Origin: Peptoniphilus sp. BV3C26
GTDB lineage: Bacteria; Bacillota; Clostridia; Tissierellales; Peptoniphilaceae
Reading direction: 5' to 3'
DNA length: 64,000 nt
Assembly (NCBI RefSeq): GCF_000478985.1
Contig: NZ_AWXB01000018.1
Span: forward strand, 1 to 64,000
Shown here: positions 46,977 through 55,505 of the stretch, piece after piece
Position numbering within the stretch: position 1 is the stretch's first letter
Layout of the letters: each line of letters opens with the position of its first letter
Notes under the pieces: generated by a model
The model's input: the letters and a program-made list of their open reading frames with translations, nothing else
The model's database searches: none
Told to the model about the DNA's origin: nothing
Position numbers and translations under genes: made by a program

Positions 46977-47969
46977 TTAATCACAACAATCACAATTTAA
47001 ATTGTAATGGTCGCAAGCTAAAGCACGGACCTCACTAGGAAGTTGTCCCTTATATCTTTTGTAATAAATGGAAAATTTGCTATGGGATGTGTATCCAACA
47101 GACTCTGCTATTTCCTTTATAGGAAGTTCGGTACTTAAAAGAAGAGTTTCAGCTACATTCATTCTTTTTCTTTGGGTGTATTCTGTAATGCTTTGACCAT
47201 ATTTTTCTTTGAACAAATTTTTTAATTTTGTTCCGCTCATTCTTGAGATTTTTTCAAGAGTCTCCTGATTTATATTCATGGCGAAATGATCATCTAAGAA
47301 TCTTGCTACATCTTCAGGTGCTTTATTATCATCAGACTCAATTTTATATTTTTTCCTATTTAAGTAGGTATCTATTACTATACTTATCCATTCATTTGCT
47401 TTGGCTTTAAAGAAAAAGTCAGCGGCAGGAGGGTCCATCTTACAATTTAATATTTCCATTGCCACTTTTTCTAAGGATTTTGTAAGAATTATTTGATTCG
47501 GTTGAAGTAAAGCTGAATAAAATGATTCTGGATTAATGTTAATAGATGCTAAATGTTTTTCTATTAGTTCTTTTTTAAAACCAATGGAAACAGCAAGATA
47601 ACAACAATTCTCGTGTAATAAAAAAACAAAATCATCTCTTATATTATCAAAATCAAGAGTGCATAAAGAGTTTGCGGTCAAAGTTTGATAAGGACTAAAT
47701 CTCTCCCCGTTTGCGCTGACAATGTAGCTTGAATAAATTGAAACATAATCTGCCATGCTATAAGTATTATTTTGAACTACTTCTTCACTGATATAAAAAT
47801 CATGGACATCAATAATAAATCCGTCTCCTTCATAAAACCAATATAGACCTTCTGCATAAGTTGAGTCTTCTTTATTCCAACAAAAAGTGTGCCCTGCACT
47901 TGAGTACTTCTTATTGTTTTTACATTCATCCACCTTCATATAATCTTTTACAAAATCGTAGTAAGTCAT
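46977..47969 (-). CDS. AraC-family regulator with Cys-rich tail (cassette 5)
   Basis: I use ATG 47969, behind AAAAGGGATAGG. The 330-residue protein has a variable sensor half with several cysteines (HENCCYLAVS) and a C-terminal pair of helix-turn-helices (about 225-315), ending ESVGYTSHSKFSIYYKRYKG. The last residues, CDHYNLNCDCCD, add a cluster of four cysteines not normal for AraC proteins and suited to metal or redox sensing. It is divergent from the ABC pair, with a perfect palindrome in between, and is the likely activator. Confidence 0.88.
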   Translation of the reverse strand: MTYYDFVKDYMKVDECKNNKKYSSAGHTFCWNKEDSTYAEGLYWFYEGDGFIIDVHDFYISEEVVQNNTYSMADYVSIYSSYIVSANGERFSPYQTLTANSLCTLDFDNIRDDFVFLLHENCCYLAVSIGFKKELIEKHLASININPESFYSALLQPNQIILTKSLEKVAMEILNCKMDPPAADFFFKAKANEWISIVIDTYLNRKKYKIESDDNKAPEDVARFLDDHFAMNINQETLEKISRMSGTKLKNLFKEKYGQSITEYTQRKRMNVAETLLLSTELPIKEIAESVGYTSHSKFSIYYKRYKGQLPSEVRALACDHYNLNCDCCD

Positions 47970-48024
47970 AATGTACCTATCCCTTTTAGACAATATTCCA
48001 ATTAGCCTTATATTTAACAAATTA

Positions 48025-48081
48025 TTGCATTACTGATTATAGCAGATGTATACTGTAAAAGCAATGATAACAAATATCATT
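48025..48081 (+). promoter_or_regulatory. Promoter and AATGATA-N5-TATCATT operator of cassette 5
   Basis: TTGCAT (48025-48030), 18 bases, TATACT (48049-48054). The palindrome AATGATA-ACAAA-TATCATT (48063-48081) begins at about +1. The site at 20687 upstream of cassette 3 shares the TGATA-N5-TATCA core, including ACA in the first spacer bases. Confidence 0.65.
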
Positions 48082-48131
48082 AAATGAAAATTAATCTAAT
48101 AGGAATAACAAAGAAAGGAGATATTATTATT

Positions 48132-49886
48132 ATGAAGATTTATAAAAAACTGTTTGCTTATGTGGAAGATAAAAAATATCTCGGCTTTTTAGCTATAGTT
48201 TTTTCTGCTATATCTGCTGTACTTACGGTATATGGATTTTATTTAATCTACAAATTTCTGGATAATTTAATAATTAATTCAGATTTATCTGGTGCAGAGA
48301 GCTTAGCATTAAAATCTGTCATCACACTAACAAGTGGAGCAATATTTTATTCTGTTTCAGGAACATGTTCTCACATACTAGGTTTTAGGCTTGAAACAAA
48401 TTTAAGAAAAAGGGGGATAGACGGCTTAGAGAAAGCAAGTTTTAGGTTTTTTGACTTGAATCCATCTGGTCAAATAAGAAAGATCATAGATGACAACGCC
48501 GCGCAAACTCATCAGGTTGTAGCACACATGATTCCCGATAGTTCTCAGGCAATAGTTACACCCGTACTTGTACTTGTGCTTGGCTTTATAGTAAGTATAA
48601 GAGTTGGCATAACTTTGCTTGCTCTTACCATAATCGGTGGCTTAATTTTAGGTGCAATGATGGGCGAGCAAGAATTTATGAAGATATACCAAGAAGCCCT
48701 ATCTAACCTAAGTGCTGAAACTGTTGAATACGTAAGAGGAATGCAAGTTGTAAAAATATTTAGAGCAAATGTCGAGTCATTTAAAAGCTTTTACAAGGCG
48801 ATAAAAGATTATTCAAAGTATGCTTATGATTATTCCCTATCTTGTAAAAAACCTTATGTTTTGTATCAATGGTTATTTTTTGGAATGATTGCAATTTTAA
48901 TTATTCCTATAGTTTATTTTATGGCTATCTTAGGCAGTGCCAAGATAATTTTACTAGAGCTTATCATGACTTTATTTTTATCAGGCGTTCTCTTTGTTTC
49001 ATTTATGAGAATGATGTGGTACTCCATGTATATTTCTCAAGGCAATTATGCAGTAGATACTTTAGAGGCACTATACGAAGATATGCAAAAAGACAAATTA
49101 GTGCATGGCAATGTCAATAATTTTAAAAACTATAATATAGAATTTGAGAATGTTAGCTTTGCTTATAACGATAAAGCTGTCATTGAAAATTTATCTTTTA
49201 AATTAGAAGAGGGAAAGTCCTATGCACTTGTCGGTTCATCTGGATCAGGTAAATCAACAGTAGCAAAACTTATATCAGGTTTTTACAATGTTAACGAAGG
49301 AAGCATAAAGATAGGCGGAATACCAATAAGTGAATATTCTGACCAAGCCTTAATTAAAGCTATCTCTTTTGTTTTTCAAGATTCAAAATTATTTAAGAAG
49401 AGCATTTATGATAATGTTGCTTTAGCTAATAAAGAAGCGACAAAAGATGATGTTATGAGAGCTTTAAAATTAGCAGGATGCGATTTGATATTAGACAAAT
49501 TCCCAGAAAGAGAAAATACTATCATAGGTTCAAAAGGAGTTTATTTATCCGGTGGAGAAAAACAAAGGATTGCAATTGCTAGAGCAATTTTAAAGGATTC
49601 TAAAATTATTATTATGGATGAAGCTTCAGCATCTATTGACCCAGATAACGAGTATGAACTACAAAAAGCTTTTAAAAATCTGATGAAGGATAAAACAGTT
49701 ATCATGATTGCACACAGGCTATCTACAATTAAAGACCTTGATGAAGTTATTGTAATGGATAGTGGAAAAATTATAGAAAGAGGCTCTGACAAAGAATTAA
49801 TGTCAAGTGATACAAAGTATAAGAGATTGCAAGAACTCTTTAACAGTGCGAATGAATGGAGGGTTTCAAATGAAGGAGTTTTATAA
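48132..49886 (+). CDS. ABC half-transporter, permease-ATPase fusion (YbtP-like, cassette 5)
   Basis: ATG 48132 lies 13 bases after AAAGGAG; an in-frame ATG at 48084 has no ribosome site. The 584-residue protein has a membrane domain (15-305), Walker A GSSGSGKST (about 367), Q-loop FVFQDSKLFKK, signature LSGGEKQR (about 472), Walker B IIIMDEASAS and H-loop IAHRL. It overlaps its partner by 17 bases. The protein is a distinct lineage from cassettes 1 and 3, with the Q-loop ending LFKK, so a different chelate is likely. Confidence 0.87.
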   Translation: MKIYKKLFAYVEDKKYLGFLAIVFSAISAVLTVYGFYLIYKFLDNLIINSDLSGAESLALKSVITLTSGAIFYSVSGTCSHILGFRLETNLRKRGIDGLEKASFRFFDLNPSGQIRKIIDDNAAQTHQVVAHMIPDSSQAIVTPVLVLVLGFIVSIRVGITLLALTIIGGLILGAMMGEQEFMKIYQEALSNLSAETVEYVRGMQVVKIFRANVESFKSFYKAIKDYSKYAYDYSLSCKKPYVLYQWLFFGMIAILIIPIVYFMAILGSAKIILLELIMTLFLSGVLFVSFMRMMWYSMYISQGNYAVDTLEALYEDMQKDKLVHGNVNNFKNYNIEFENVSFAYNDKAVIENLSFKLEEGKSYALVGSSGSGKSTVAKLISGFYNVNEGSIKIGGIPISEYSDQALIKAISFVFQDSKLFKKSIYDNVALANKEATKDDVMRALKLAGCDLILDKFPERENTIIGSKGVYLSGGEKQRIAIARAILKDSKIIIMDEASASIDPDNEYELQKAFKNLMKDKTVIMIAHRLSTIKDLDEVIVMDSGKIIERGSDKELMSSDTKYKRLQELFNSANEWRVSNEGVL

Positions 49887-51591
49887 AAAAAGATTTGCTC
49901 TTACAGATAAAGGAGCAGGAAATCTAAGTAAAGCAACACTGGCTTCATTTTTCGTTTATTGTATAAACATGCTTCCTGCCATATTACTAATGATTTTTGC
50001 TCAGGAAGTTTTGGAAAATATTGGTAGAAGCAAGGGATTTTATATAGTATTCTCAGCCTTGACCTTGATAGCAATGTATATTTTGCTTTCAGTCGAATAC
50101 GATAAATTATATAGCACAACCTATCAAGAAAGTGCAGACTTAAGAATAAGAACAGCGGAGAATTTATCAAAACTACCTCTATCATACTTTTCTAAACATG
50201 ATATTTCAGACCTAGCCCAAACAATCATGGCTGACATTGAAGGAATAGAGCATGCAATGAGCCACGCAATACCAAAAGTGGGCGGTATGGCACTCTTCTT
50301 CCCACTAATATCTATCATGATGATAGTGAGCAATGTGAAGATGGGTTTAGCTGTAATTATTCCAACTATATTAAGCTTTATATTTATACCACTATCTAAA
50401 AAACATCAGGTTAAGGGACAAAAAAGATATTATGACGTCTTAAGAGAAAACTCAGAAAGCTTTCAAGAAAATATCGAGATGCAAATGGAGATCAAAGCCT
50501 ATGGCTTATCAGAAGAAATGAAAGAAAAGCTGTATGAAAAAATGGATAAAAGTGAAAAAGTGCACTTAAAGACAGAGATAGGACTTATTTTAATTATGTC
50601 ACTTTCATCAATTTTTAGCTTTATTTCCCTTGCTGTTGTGATATTTGTTGGCGTAAATCTAATTATTAATAAAGAGATAAGCGCCCTCTACCTTGTAGGA
50701 TATTTACTAGCGGCTATGAAGATAAAAGACGCTCTTGATGCATCTAAAGAGGGAATGATGGAGATATTTTATTTATCGCCTAAAATTGAAAGACTAAAAG
50801 AAATTCAAAATCAAGATTTACAAGAAGGCGAGGACTATAATTTGAAAAAATTTGATATTGATCTAAAAGACGTTGAATTTGCCTACAATAAAGACACAAA
50901 AGTTTTAAATGGCGTAAACTTTAAAGCTAAGCAGGGAGAGGTCACTGCTTTAGTTGGAGCAAGTGGCTGCGGCAAAACAACTATCTTGAAACTTATATCA
51001 AGACTTTATGATTATGATGAGGGACAAATCTTAATCGATGGCAAAGATATAAAAGAAATATCAACAGAATCACTTTTTGACAAGGTCTCAATAGTTTTCC
51101 AAGATGTGGTTCTCTTTAATCAAAGCGTTATGGAAAATATTAGAATCGGAAAGCAAGATGCAAGTGACGAAGAAGTTAAAAGAGCAGCAAAACTTGCAAA
51201 CTGCACAGATTTTATAGAAAGAATGGATAAGGGTTTCGATACACTTATTGGTGAAAATGGTGCAGAGTTATCAGGCGGGGAAAGACAAAGGTTATCAATA
51301 GCCAGAGCCTTCTTAAAAGATGCACCGATATTGATTTTAGATGAGATAGCAGCAAGCCTTGATGTTGACAACGAGAAAAAAATTCAAGAGTCTTTAAATA
51401 ATTTAATTAAAGATAAAACTGTTGTAATCATTTCACATAGGATGAAATCCATAGAAAATGCAGACAAGATAGTAGTTCTTGAAAACGGAAAAGTAGAAAG
51501 CCAAGGCAAACATGGAGAGCTTTTACAAAAATCAAAAGTTTATAGGAATTTAATAGAAAAGACAAAAATGGCAGAAGAGTTTATTTATTAG
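49870..51591 (+). CDS. ABC half-transporter, permease-ATPase fusion (YbtQ-like, cassette 5)
   Basis: ATG 49870 follows GGAGGG by about six bases; the open frame extends upstream but without a start in good context. The 573-residue protein has membrane helices in 1-300, Walker A GASGCGKTT (about 362), Q-loop IVFQDVVLFNQ, signature LSGGERQR (about 467) and Walker B ILILDEIAAS, with Ile after the catalytic Glu. The stop lies at the edge of a truncated ECF ATPase, so the gene end may be a recombination joint. Confidence 0.87.
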   Translation: MKEFYKKRFALTDKGAGNLSKATLASFFVYCINMLPAILLMIFAQEVLENIGRSKGFYIVFSALTLIAMYILLSVEYDKLYSTTYQESADLRIRTAENLSKLPLSYFSKHDISDLAQTIMADIEGIEHAMSHAIPKVGGMALFFPLISIMMIVSNVKMGLAVIIPTILSFIFIPLSKKHQVKGQKRYYDVLRENSESFQENIEMQMEIKAYGLSEEMKEKLYEKMDKSEKVHLKTEIGLILIMSLSSIFSFISLAVVIFVGVNLIINKEISALYLVGYLLAAMKIKDALDASKEGMMEIFYLSPKIERLKEIQNQDLQEGEDYNLKKFDIDLKDVEFAYNKDTKVLNGVNFKAKQGEVTALVGASGCGKTTILKLISRLYDYDEGQILIDGKDIKEISTESLFDKVSIVFQDVVLFNQSVMENIRIGKQDASDEEVKRAAKLANCTDFIERMDKGFDTLIGENGAELSGGERQRLSIARAFLKDAPILILDEIAASLDVDNEKKIQESLNNLIKDKTVVIISHRMKSIENADKIVVLENGKVESQGKHGELLQKSKVYRNLIEKTKMAEEFIY

Positions 51592-51697
51592 GAGGACAGA
51601 AGCAAAGACTTGCAATAGCATCTGTTATATGCAAGGATTCTCCATTTGTCTATTTCGACGAACCTACAAGTGGTATGGATTATTCCAATATGATAAA
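51588..51697 (+). pseudogene. EcfA-type ATPase fragment after cassette 5
   Basis: The frame LGGQKQRLAIASVICKDSPF followed by VYFDEPTSGMD is the signature-to-Walker B region of an ECF ATPase second domain, like those at 21979 and 33866. It is cut on both sides: it begins within the ABC stop codon and ends at the UUCG hairpin. Cassette 5 therefore once had, or recombined with, an ECF transporter. Confidence 0.7.
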
Positions 51698-51702
51698 AAT
51701 AC

Positions 51703-51731
51703 GGCAGTCTTCGGACTGCCTTTAACTTTTT
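51703..51731 (+). terminator. UUCG hairpin terminator after cassette 5
   Basis: GGCAGTC-TTCG-GACTGCC is a perfect 7-bp stem with a UUCG tetraloop, followed by TTTAACTTTTTT. Confidence 0.8.
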
Positions 51732-51834
51732 TCTTAGTTTAACGCAGCAAATCATATAATTGAAAGGAATCAGTGCTACATGTTATAATTAAAGCGAGAA
51801 CTAATATCATCTAATGGAAAGAAGGTGTTTAATT

Positions 51835-52290
51835 GTGACTTTATACAAATGTATCTTAATAGGTCTTTTTGGTTCATTTTTGATGTTTTTGGGAGACATG
51901 ACCCTATATTATGATCCAAAGGATTATGATGGCAAGGACACTATAAATATAATATTGGAATAATGAAAAATGTTAGCACAAAAAGATTATACCTTGGTGG
52001 TCTTTTAGGGCCAATATCTGCCTTTATATATTGTATTGGATTTTTCCATATTGTTTTAGCCATACAGTAAAAGTATTTAAATCTTGGATGGTTTGTATTT
52101 TTAATAAAAACTTTTGGAATCATACTTGGTGGAGCTTATCACATTTTACACCTATATTTCTTTTGATTCTCACTCCTCTTGCTGAGAGATTGCCAAAGGG
52201 ACTACATATGATCATTCGCGGAGGCTGGTTTAACTTAATATATTTTATTTACTACCTAACCTTATTAATGCAATGTACTAATATGAATTA
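51835..52290 (+). pseudogene. Multi-helix membrane protein, frameshifted
   Basis: From GTG 51835 (behind AGAAGG) the frame reads MTLYKCILIGLFGSFLMFLG then DMTLYYDPKDYDG. It then passes through at least two other frames: YLGGLLGPISAFIYCIGFFH, WFVFLIKTFGIILGGAYHI, and RLPKGLHMIIRGGWFNLIYF. The layout matches the DUF6796-type membrane proteins, which I recognise only loosely. Several indels make it non-functional. Confidence 0.55.
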
Positions 52291-52320
52291 ATAAAATGAA
52301 TTATTTACAGGAGAAAATTT

Positions 52321-52458
52321 ATGAAACAAGAAAATTTTATTGATGACAAGAAAATAAAAGCTGACTACAAAAACTGGGTTCCTGAAAGCTTGCTAAAGAA
52401 ATTAATATTTGCAAGTCTTGCAGCTTTTATCCTAGGCCAAGGGAGGAGATTACTGTGA
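52321..52458 (+). pseudogene. Truncated methyltransferase-like N-terminus
   Basis: The 45-residue frame MKQENFIDDKKIKADYKNWV continues PESLLKKLIFASLAAFIL and ends at a stop, with AGGAG before the start. The DYKNWVP phrase and following hydrophobic helix resemble the start of membrane-associated SAM methyltransferases seen near such cassettes. The rest of the protein is missing. The assignment is tentative. Confidence 0.35.
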
Positions 52459-52555
52459 TTACTTCATTGTGGGAGATAAAGAGTAATAGATAAATTTTTT
52501 ATTAGAGAGGATATTTTTACTTGCTTTCGAAAAAAATTAAATAATGGGGAATTAA

Positions 52556-53302
52556 ATGAAATTTATTAGCTACGGAAATAGAAATAAGAAGTCAATATTA
52601 TTTATTCATGGACTTGCCTCTACTGCAGACCAATGTTTCAAACCCCTTCTGCCTTATTTGCAAGATTATTTTGTAATTTTCTGCCAATTGGACGGACATT
52701 ATGGTACTAACCCAAAAGATTTAACTTCAATGGAGGAAACCATAGATTCCATAGAAAGTTACATATTAAATGAAATGGGCGGGAGTGTCTATGGCATATG
52801 CGGTTTTTCTATGGGAGCAACTATAGCTGTTGAATTAATTGGAAGAGGAAACATTTCTACATCGAGAGTCCTCTTAGATGGGGCGATTACTGCCGAGTTG
52901 GGCTTGATGGCAAGACCTTTTACCTGTGCTTTTATCATTGGTACAAGTAGGATCAAAAACAAAAAGCCAATACCTAAATTTTTATTAGATAAGATTATGG
53001 GCAAGGATAATCTAAGCGTAATAGAAATGGCCTATCCGCAAATTTCAAAAACCACTATTAAAAATGCCTGCAAGTTTATCTATCATTATAAGCCTCCAAA
53101 AAATTTAACTAAGTTTTCAAATCCAGTACTATTTTGGAGGGGGAGCGAAGAGCCAATCCCTTCGAAAAGTGAAAAAATATTAAGAGAGTATCTTCCACAA
53201 ATGGAAACAGAAGTATTTGAAGGAATGGGCCACGGACAATTTCTCCACGAACATCCCAAAGAATATGCTGAGAAATTAAAGTTATTTTTGGAAAATAAAT
53301 AA
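52556..53302 (+). CDS. Alpha/beta-fold hydrolase
   Basis: This 248-residue protein starts at ATG 52556 after GGGGAATTAA. It has the alpha/beta-hydrolase order: oxyanion segment FIHGLASTADQC (about 16-27), nucleophile elbow GICGFSMGATIA with Ser (about 83), an Asp/Glu candidate in FWRGSEEPIPSKSEK, and catalytic His in GMGHGQFLHEHP (about 223). The substrate is unknown; small esters or peptides are typical. The next gene starts 10 bases later, so the two form an operon. Confidence 0.88.
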   Translation: MKFISYGNRNKKSILFIHGLASTADQCFKPLLPYLQDYFVIFCQLDGHYGTNPKDLTSMEETIDSIESYILNEMGGSVYGICGFSMGATIAVELIGRGNISTSRVLLDGAITAELGLMARPFTCAFIIGTSRIKNKKPIPKFLLDKIMGKDNLSVIEMAYPQISKTTIKNACKFIYHYKPPKNLTKFSNPVLFWRGSEEPIPSKSEKILREYLPQMETEVFEGMGHGQFLHEHPKEYAEKLKLFLENK

Positions 53303-53312
53303 GGAGAATATT

Positions 53313-53819
53313 ATGGATATAACAAGAGCAATATTAGATGGAATTGCAATGGCTGCAATCTTTAACGGTGCAGTGGCAGCTTTTGTACTGATTAACCCGA
53401 GATTTTTCTTCGATTCCTATCCAAAAGAAATACAAAATTCGGCTCCAGAAAAGATGACAAAAGAAGAGAAAAGAATAAATTTAATACTTACGATTATAAT
53501 TTCAGGAATCGTATTTATATATGGAGTGACCTCTCTTTTACATACGGGAATAAGAGGACTTAGAGATCTTTTCTGGATGAGCTATATTCAGTGGATAATA
53601 TTAAATTTTGGAGATTTCCTTCTATTGGACCTACTTTTGTTCCAAGGAAAGTACAAGGACAAGATAGTCATACCAGGCACAGAAGGACATGAGGACTACG
53701 AATTTGGAAATTGGATGAAACATTTGGCCATTAAGGAACATTTTATCTTGATGCCATTTTTACTAATTCCAATCGTATCCATAGTAGAAGCGTGGCTAGT
53801 GATTCTACTTGGATTATAA
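53313..53819 (+). CDS. Four-helix membrane protein of unknown function
   Basis: The 168-residue protein has about four membrane helices: AAIFNGAVAAFVLINPRFFF, LILTIIISGIVFIYGVTSLL, WIILNFGDFLLLDLLLF and LMPFLLIPIVSIVEAWLVIL. Between helices 3 and 4 lies a charged loop, KDKIVIPGTEGHEDYEFGNW. I do not recognise a characterised family. It starts behind AAGGAG and is translated with the hydrolase. Its 3' end stands beside the recombinase remnant at 53838. Confidence 0.75.
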   Translation: MDITRAILDGIAMAAIFNGAVAAFVLINPRFFFDSYPKEIQNSAPEKMTKEEKRINLILTIIISGIVFIYGVTSLLHTGIRGLRDLFWMSYIQWIILNFGDFLLLDLLLFQGKYKDKIVIPGTEGHEDYEFGNWMKHLAIKEHFILMPFLLIPIVSIVEAWLVILLGL

Positions 53820-53837
53820 AACAAAAGAAAGGAGGGA

Positions 53838-54313
53838 ATACAAGAAGCGGCAATAGAAAAAGCATTTGTTGAAATCTATAGGCAATTATGCCATGCAGAT
53901 TCAACAATAATAGATGACTTTTTAAAAATTGTTGAAGAAGAAATAAATGATGAATCTTTAGTCAAAGATTTAAAAAGGTGATAGAAAACAGAGAAATTAT
54001 AGAGGAATTTAATAGAACAGTATTTGAAAGCATAGTTGATAAAGTCGTGGTGGGTAGAATTGACAAAGACGGAACAGTCCATCCATATGACCTGACATTC
54101 TACTTCAAAACAGGAGTTAAAGATAGTCAAAATTCTAATAATTTCAAAGATAAAAGAAAAAATGCCAAAGACAATGACATTAATAAATTGTGCTCCTACA
54201 AGAATGACGAGGATAAAGAAATATGTTTCCAAGCAAAAGACAATGCATGTGGAGAGCATAGCATTGTTGTCAAGAAAATAAAATTAAGTAAAATCAAATT
54301 AACAGGCTTTTAG
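53838..54313 (+). pseudogene. Serine recombinase C-terminal remnant (second copy)
   Basis: This is near-identical to the 3' part of the recombinase at 27394. GIQEAAIEKAFVE and DFLKIVEEEINDESLVKDLK are followed by a direct jump to IENREIIEEFNRTVFESIVD. About 208 bases of the coiled region are missing, between ATTTAAAAAG-like repeats, and the frame is shifted. The last frame runs FKTGVKDSQNSNNFKDKRKN to ACGEHSIVVKKIK and crosses the rlmD-like junction to stop at 54313. Confidence 0.8.
54249..54308. repeat. 60-bp direct repeat, left copy (att-type junction)
   Basis: The 60 bases from GTGGAGAGCATAGCATTGTT to AATTAACAGGCT are identical to 59188-59247. Here they follow a serine recombinase 3' end. 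The two copies bracket the arsenic operon, 4939 bases apart. Confidence 0.9.
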
Positions 54314-55021
54314 TATCTTTAGAAGAAATCTTAAAGACCATTTTTCCATTTAAAAGATACCTTGTTGGAACAGTTTGAGCGTAGATTATAACAGAGTCTG
54401 TAGACACTGTGAATATTTTAGGTGGAATGAACAGAATGGATCAGACTAATTATCAGGATATTATGAAAATCATATTATAATTAAATTGAGATAAGGAATT
54501 TTATATGAATACAAAATAAATCTGAAATAATCTATAGAATAATTTCAAATCTAATGAGTAGGAATCTATGTAGGATTAAGATCGACAGATCTTGATAGAT
54601 AAAAAACAGTTAAACAGTTTAACTGCACAAATATCTGCTTTAAATAGACTTGCATCTTAATATTTCAATTGGAAGCTTATATATACTCATATTACTATTG
54701 CATTAGAAAAATATTTAATTGGTACTTAGATGGTAAAAGCATCATAAGCATTGTCAAAGAACTTGAAAAAGAAAATTATTAGCTTGCAAATGACAAGTGT
54801 GGAGCAAATATCGAGAGGAAGAAGGTATTAAAAAAATTCAAGAAGGAAAATCAGCTAGGAGAAATCTTTATGATGATAATCTTAGAAAGAGTAGAGAATA
54901 TAGTTTACAAAATAAAGTTAGGGATAATGCACAGCGATAATACATTTTTATAGATATAAATAAGTTGAGATGGTGAAAAGGAAACAATAAAAATTATTTT
55001 AAGAGATAAAGGAAAAACACA
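54314..55021. other. Decayed sequence before the arsenic operon
   Basis: No intact gene is visible in about 700 bases. Short frames such as DTVNILGGMNRMDQTNYQDI, YLDGKSIISIVKELEKENY and LANDKCGANIERKKV look like remains of element genes I cannot name. A TTGCATCTTAATATT-type AT-rich stretch and many stops separate them. Confidence 0.45.
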
Positions 55022-55050
55022 TTGACAACTTTCTATATGATTTGTATAAT
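55022..55050 (+). promoter_or_regulatory. Promoter of the arsenic operon
   Basis: TTGACA (55022-55027), 17 bases, TATAAT (55045-55050) is a near-consensus sigma-A promoter. TATATGA occurs in the spacer and again just after the -10, 20 bases apart, a possible ArsR site. arsR starts 29 bases downstream. Confidence 0.8.
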
Positions 55051-55078
55051 TTTATATGAAAAGACCAAGGAGGTTTAC

Positions 55079-55390
55079 ATGAAGAATAAATATATAGAGA
55101 CATCAAAAAAATTAAAAGTTTTAAGTGATCCAAAACGATTAGAAATTATAGATATGTTATCTTGCAATGAACTTTGTGCTTGTGAGATATTAGAGAAATT
55201 CGATATAACACAACCAACACTGTCTAATGATATGAAAAGATTAGAGGATGCAAATCTAGTTATCAGCAGAAGAGAAGGAAAAAACATATATTACATTGCC
55301 AATAAGAAGATTCTGAAGGAGATGCAATCCGACTTAAAGGAAATATTTGATAGCGGAGAGGAATGTATTTGTCACATTTGGAATAAGTAA
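55079..55390 (+). CDS. arsR: ArsR-family arsenic-responsive repressor
   Basis: ATG 55079 follows AAGGAGG. The 103-residue protein is a winged-helix ArsR/SmtB repressor. KLKVLSDPKRLEIIDML comes first, then the metal site CNELCACEIL with Cys in C-x3-C-x-C, and then the recognition helix ITQPTLSNDMKRL. Two more cysteines near the end (EECICHIW) may help bind As(III) or Sb(III). It would repress the promoter at 55022 and release it when arsenite binds. Confidence 0.92.
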   Translation: MKNKYIETSKKLKVLSDPKRLEIIDMLSCNELCACEILEKFDITQPTLSNDMKRLEDANLVISRREGKNIYYIANKKILKEMQSDLKEIFDSGEECICHIWNK

Positions 55391-55439
55391 ATTTTTTTCG
55401 CTATACATAGAAACATTTGAATGCATCTATGCTAAAAGA

Positions 55440-55505
55440 GTTAGAAGAACTATGGAAAAAATAAGAATAGAGGTAGAAGAACTATGGAAAAAAATAAGAA
55501 TAAAG
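55440..55505 (+). repeat. Tandem duplication of the acr3 start region
   Basis: TAGAAGAACTATGGAAAAA with the following ATAAGAATA occurs twice in a row. Each copy contains a ribosome-site-like AGAGG or GTTAG and an ATG. The first ATG leads to a short overlapping frame and the second is the acr3 start. A slippage duplication is likely. Confidence 0.7.

Noticed and set aside
2951-51591. The ten half-transporters as drug or bacteriocin exporters
   Set aside because: Possible by fold, but the feo linkage, ECF partners, AraC regulators and shared metal-type boxes fit import of metal chelates better; kept as an alternative only.
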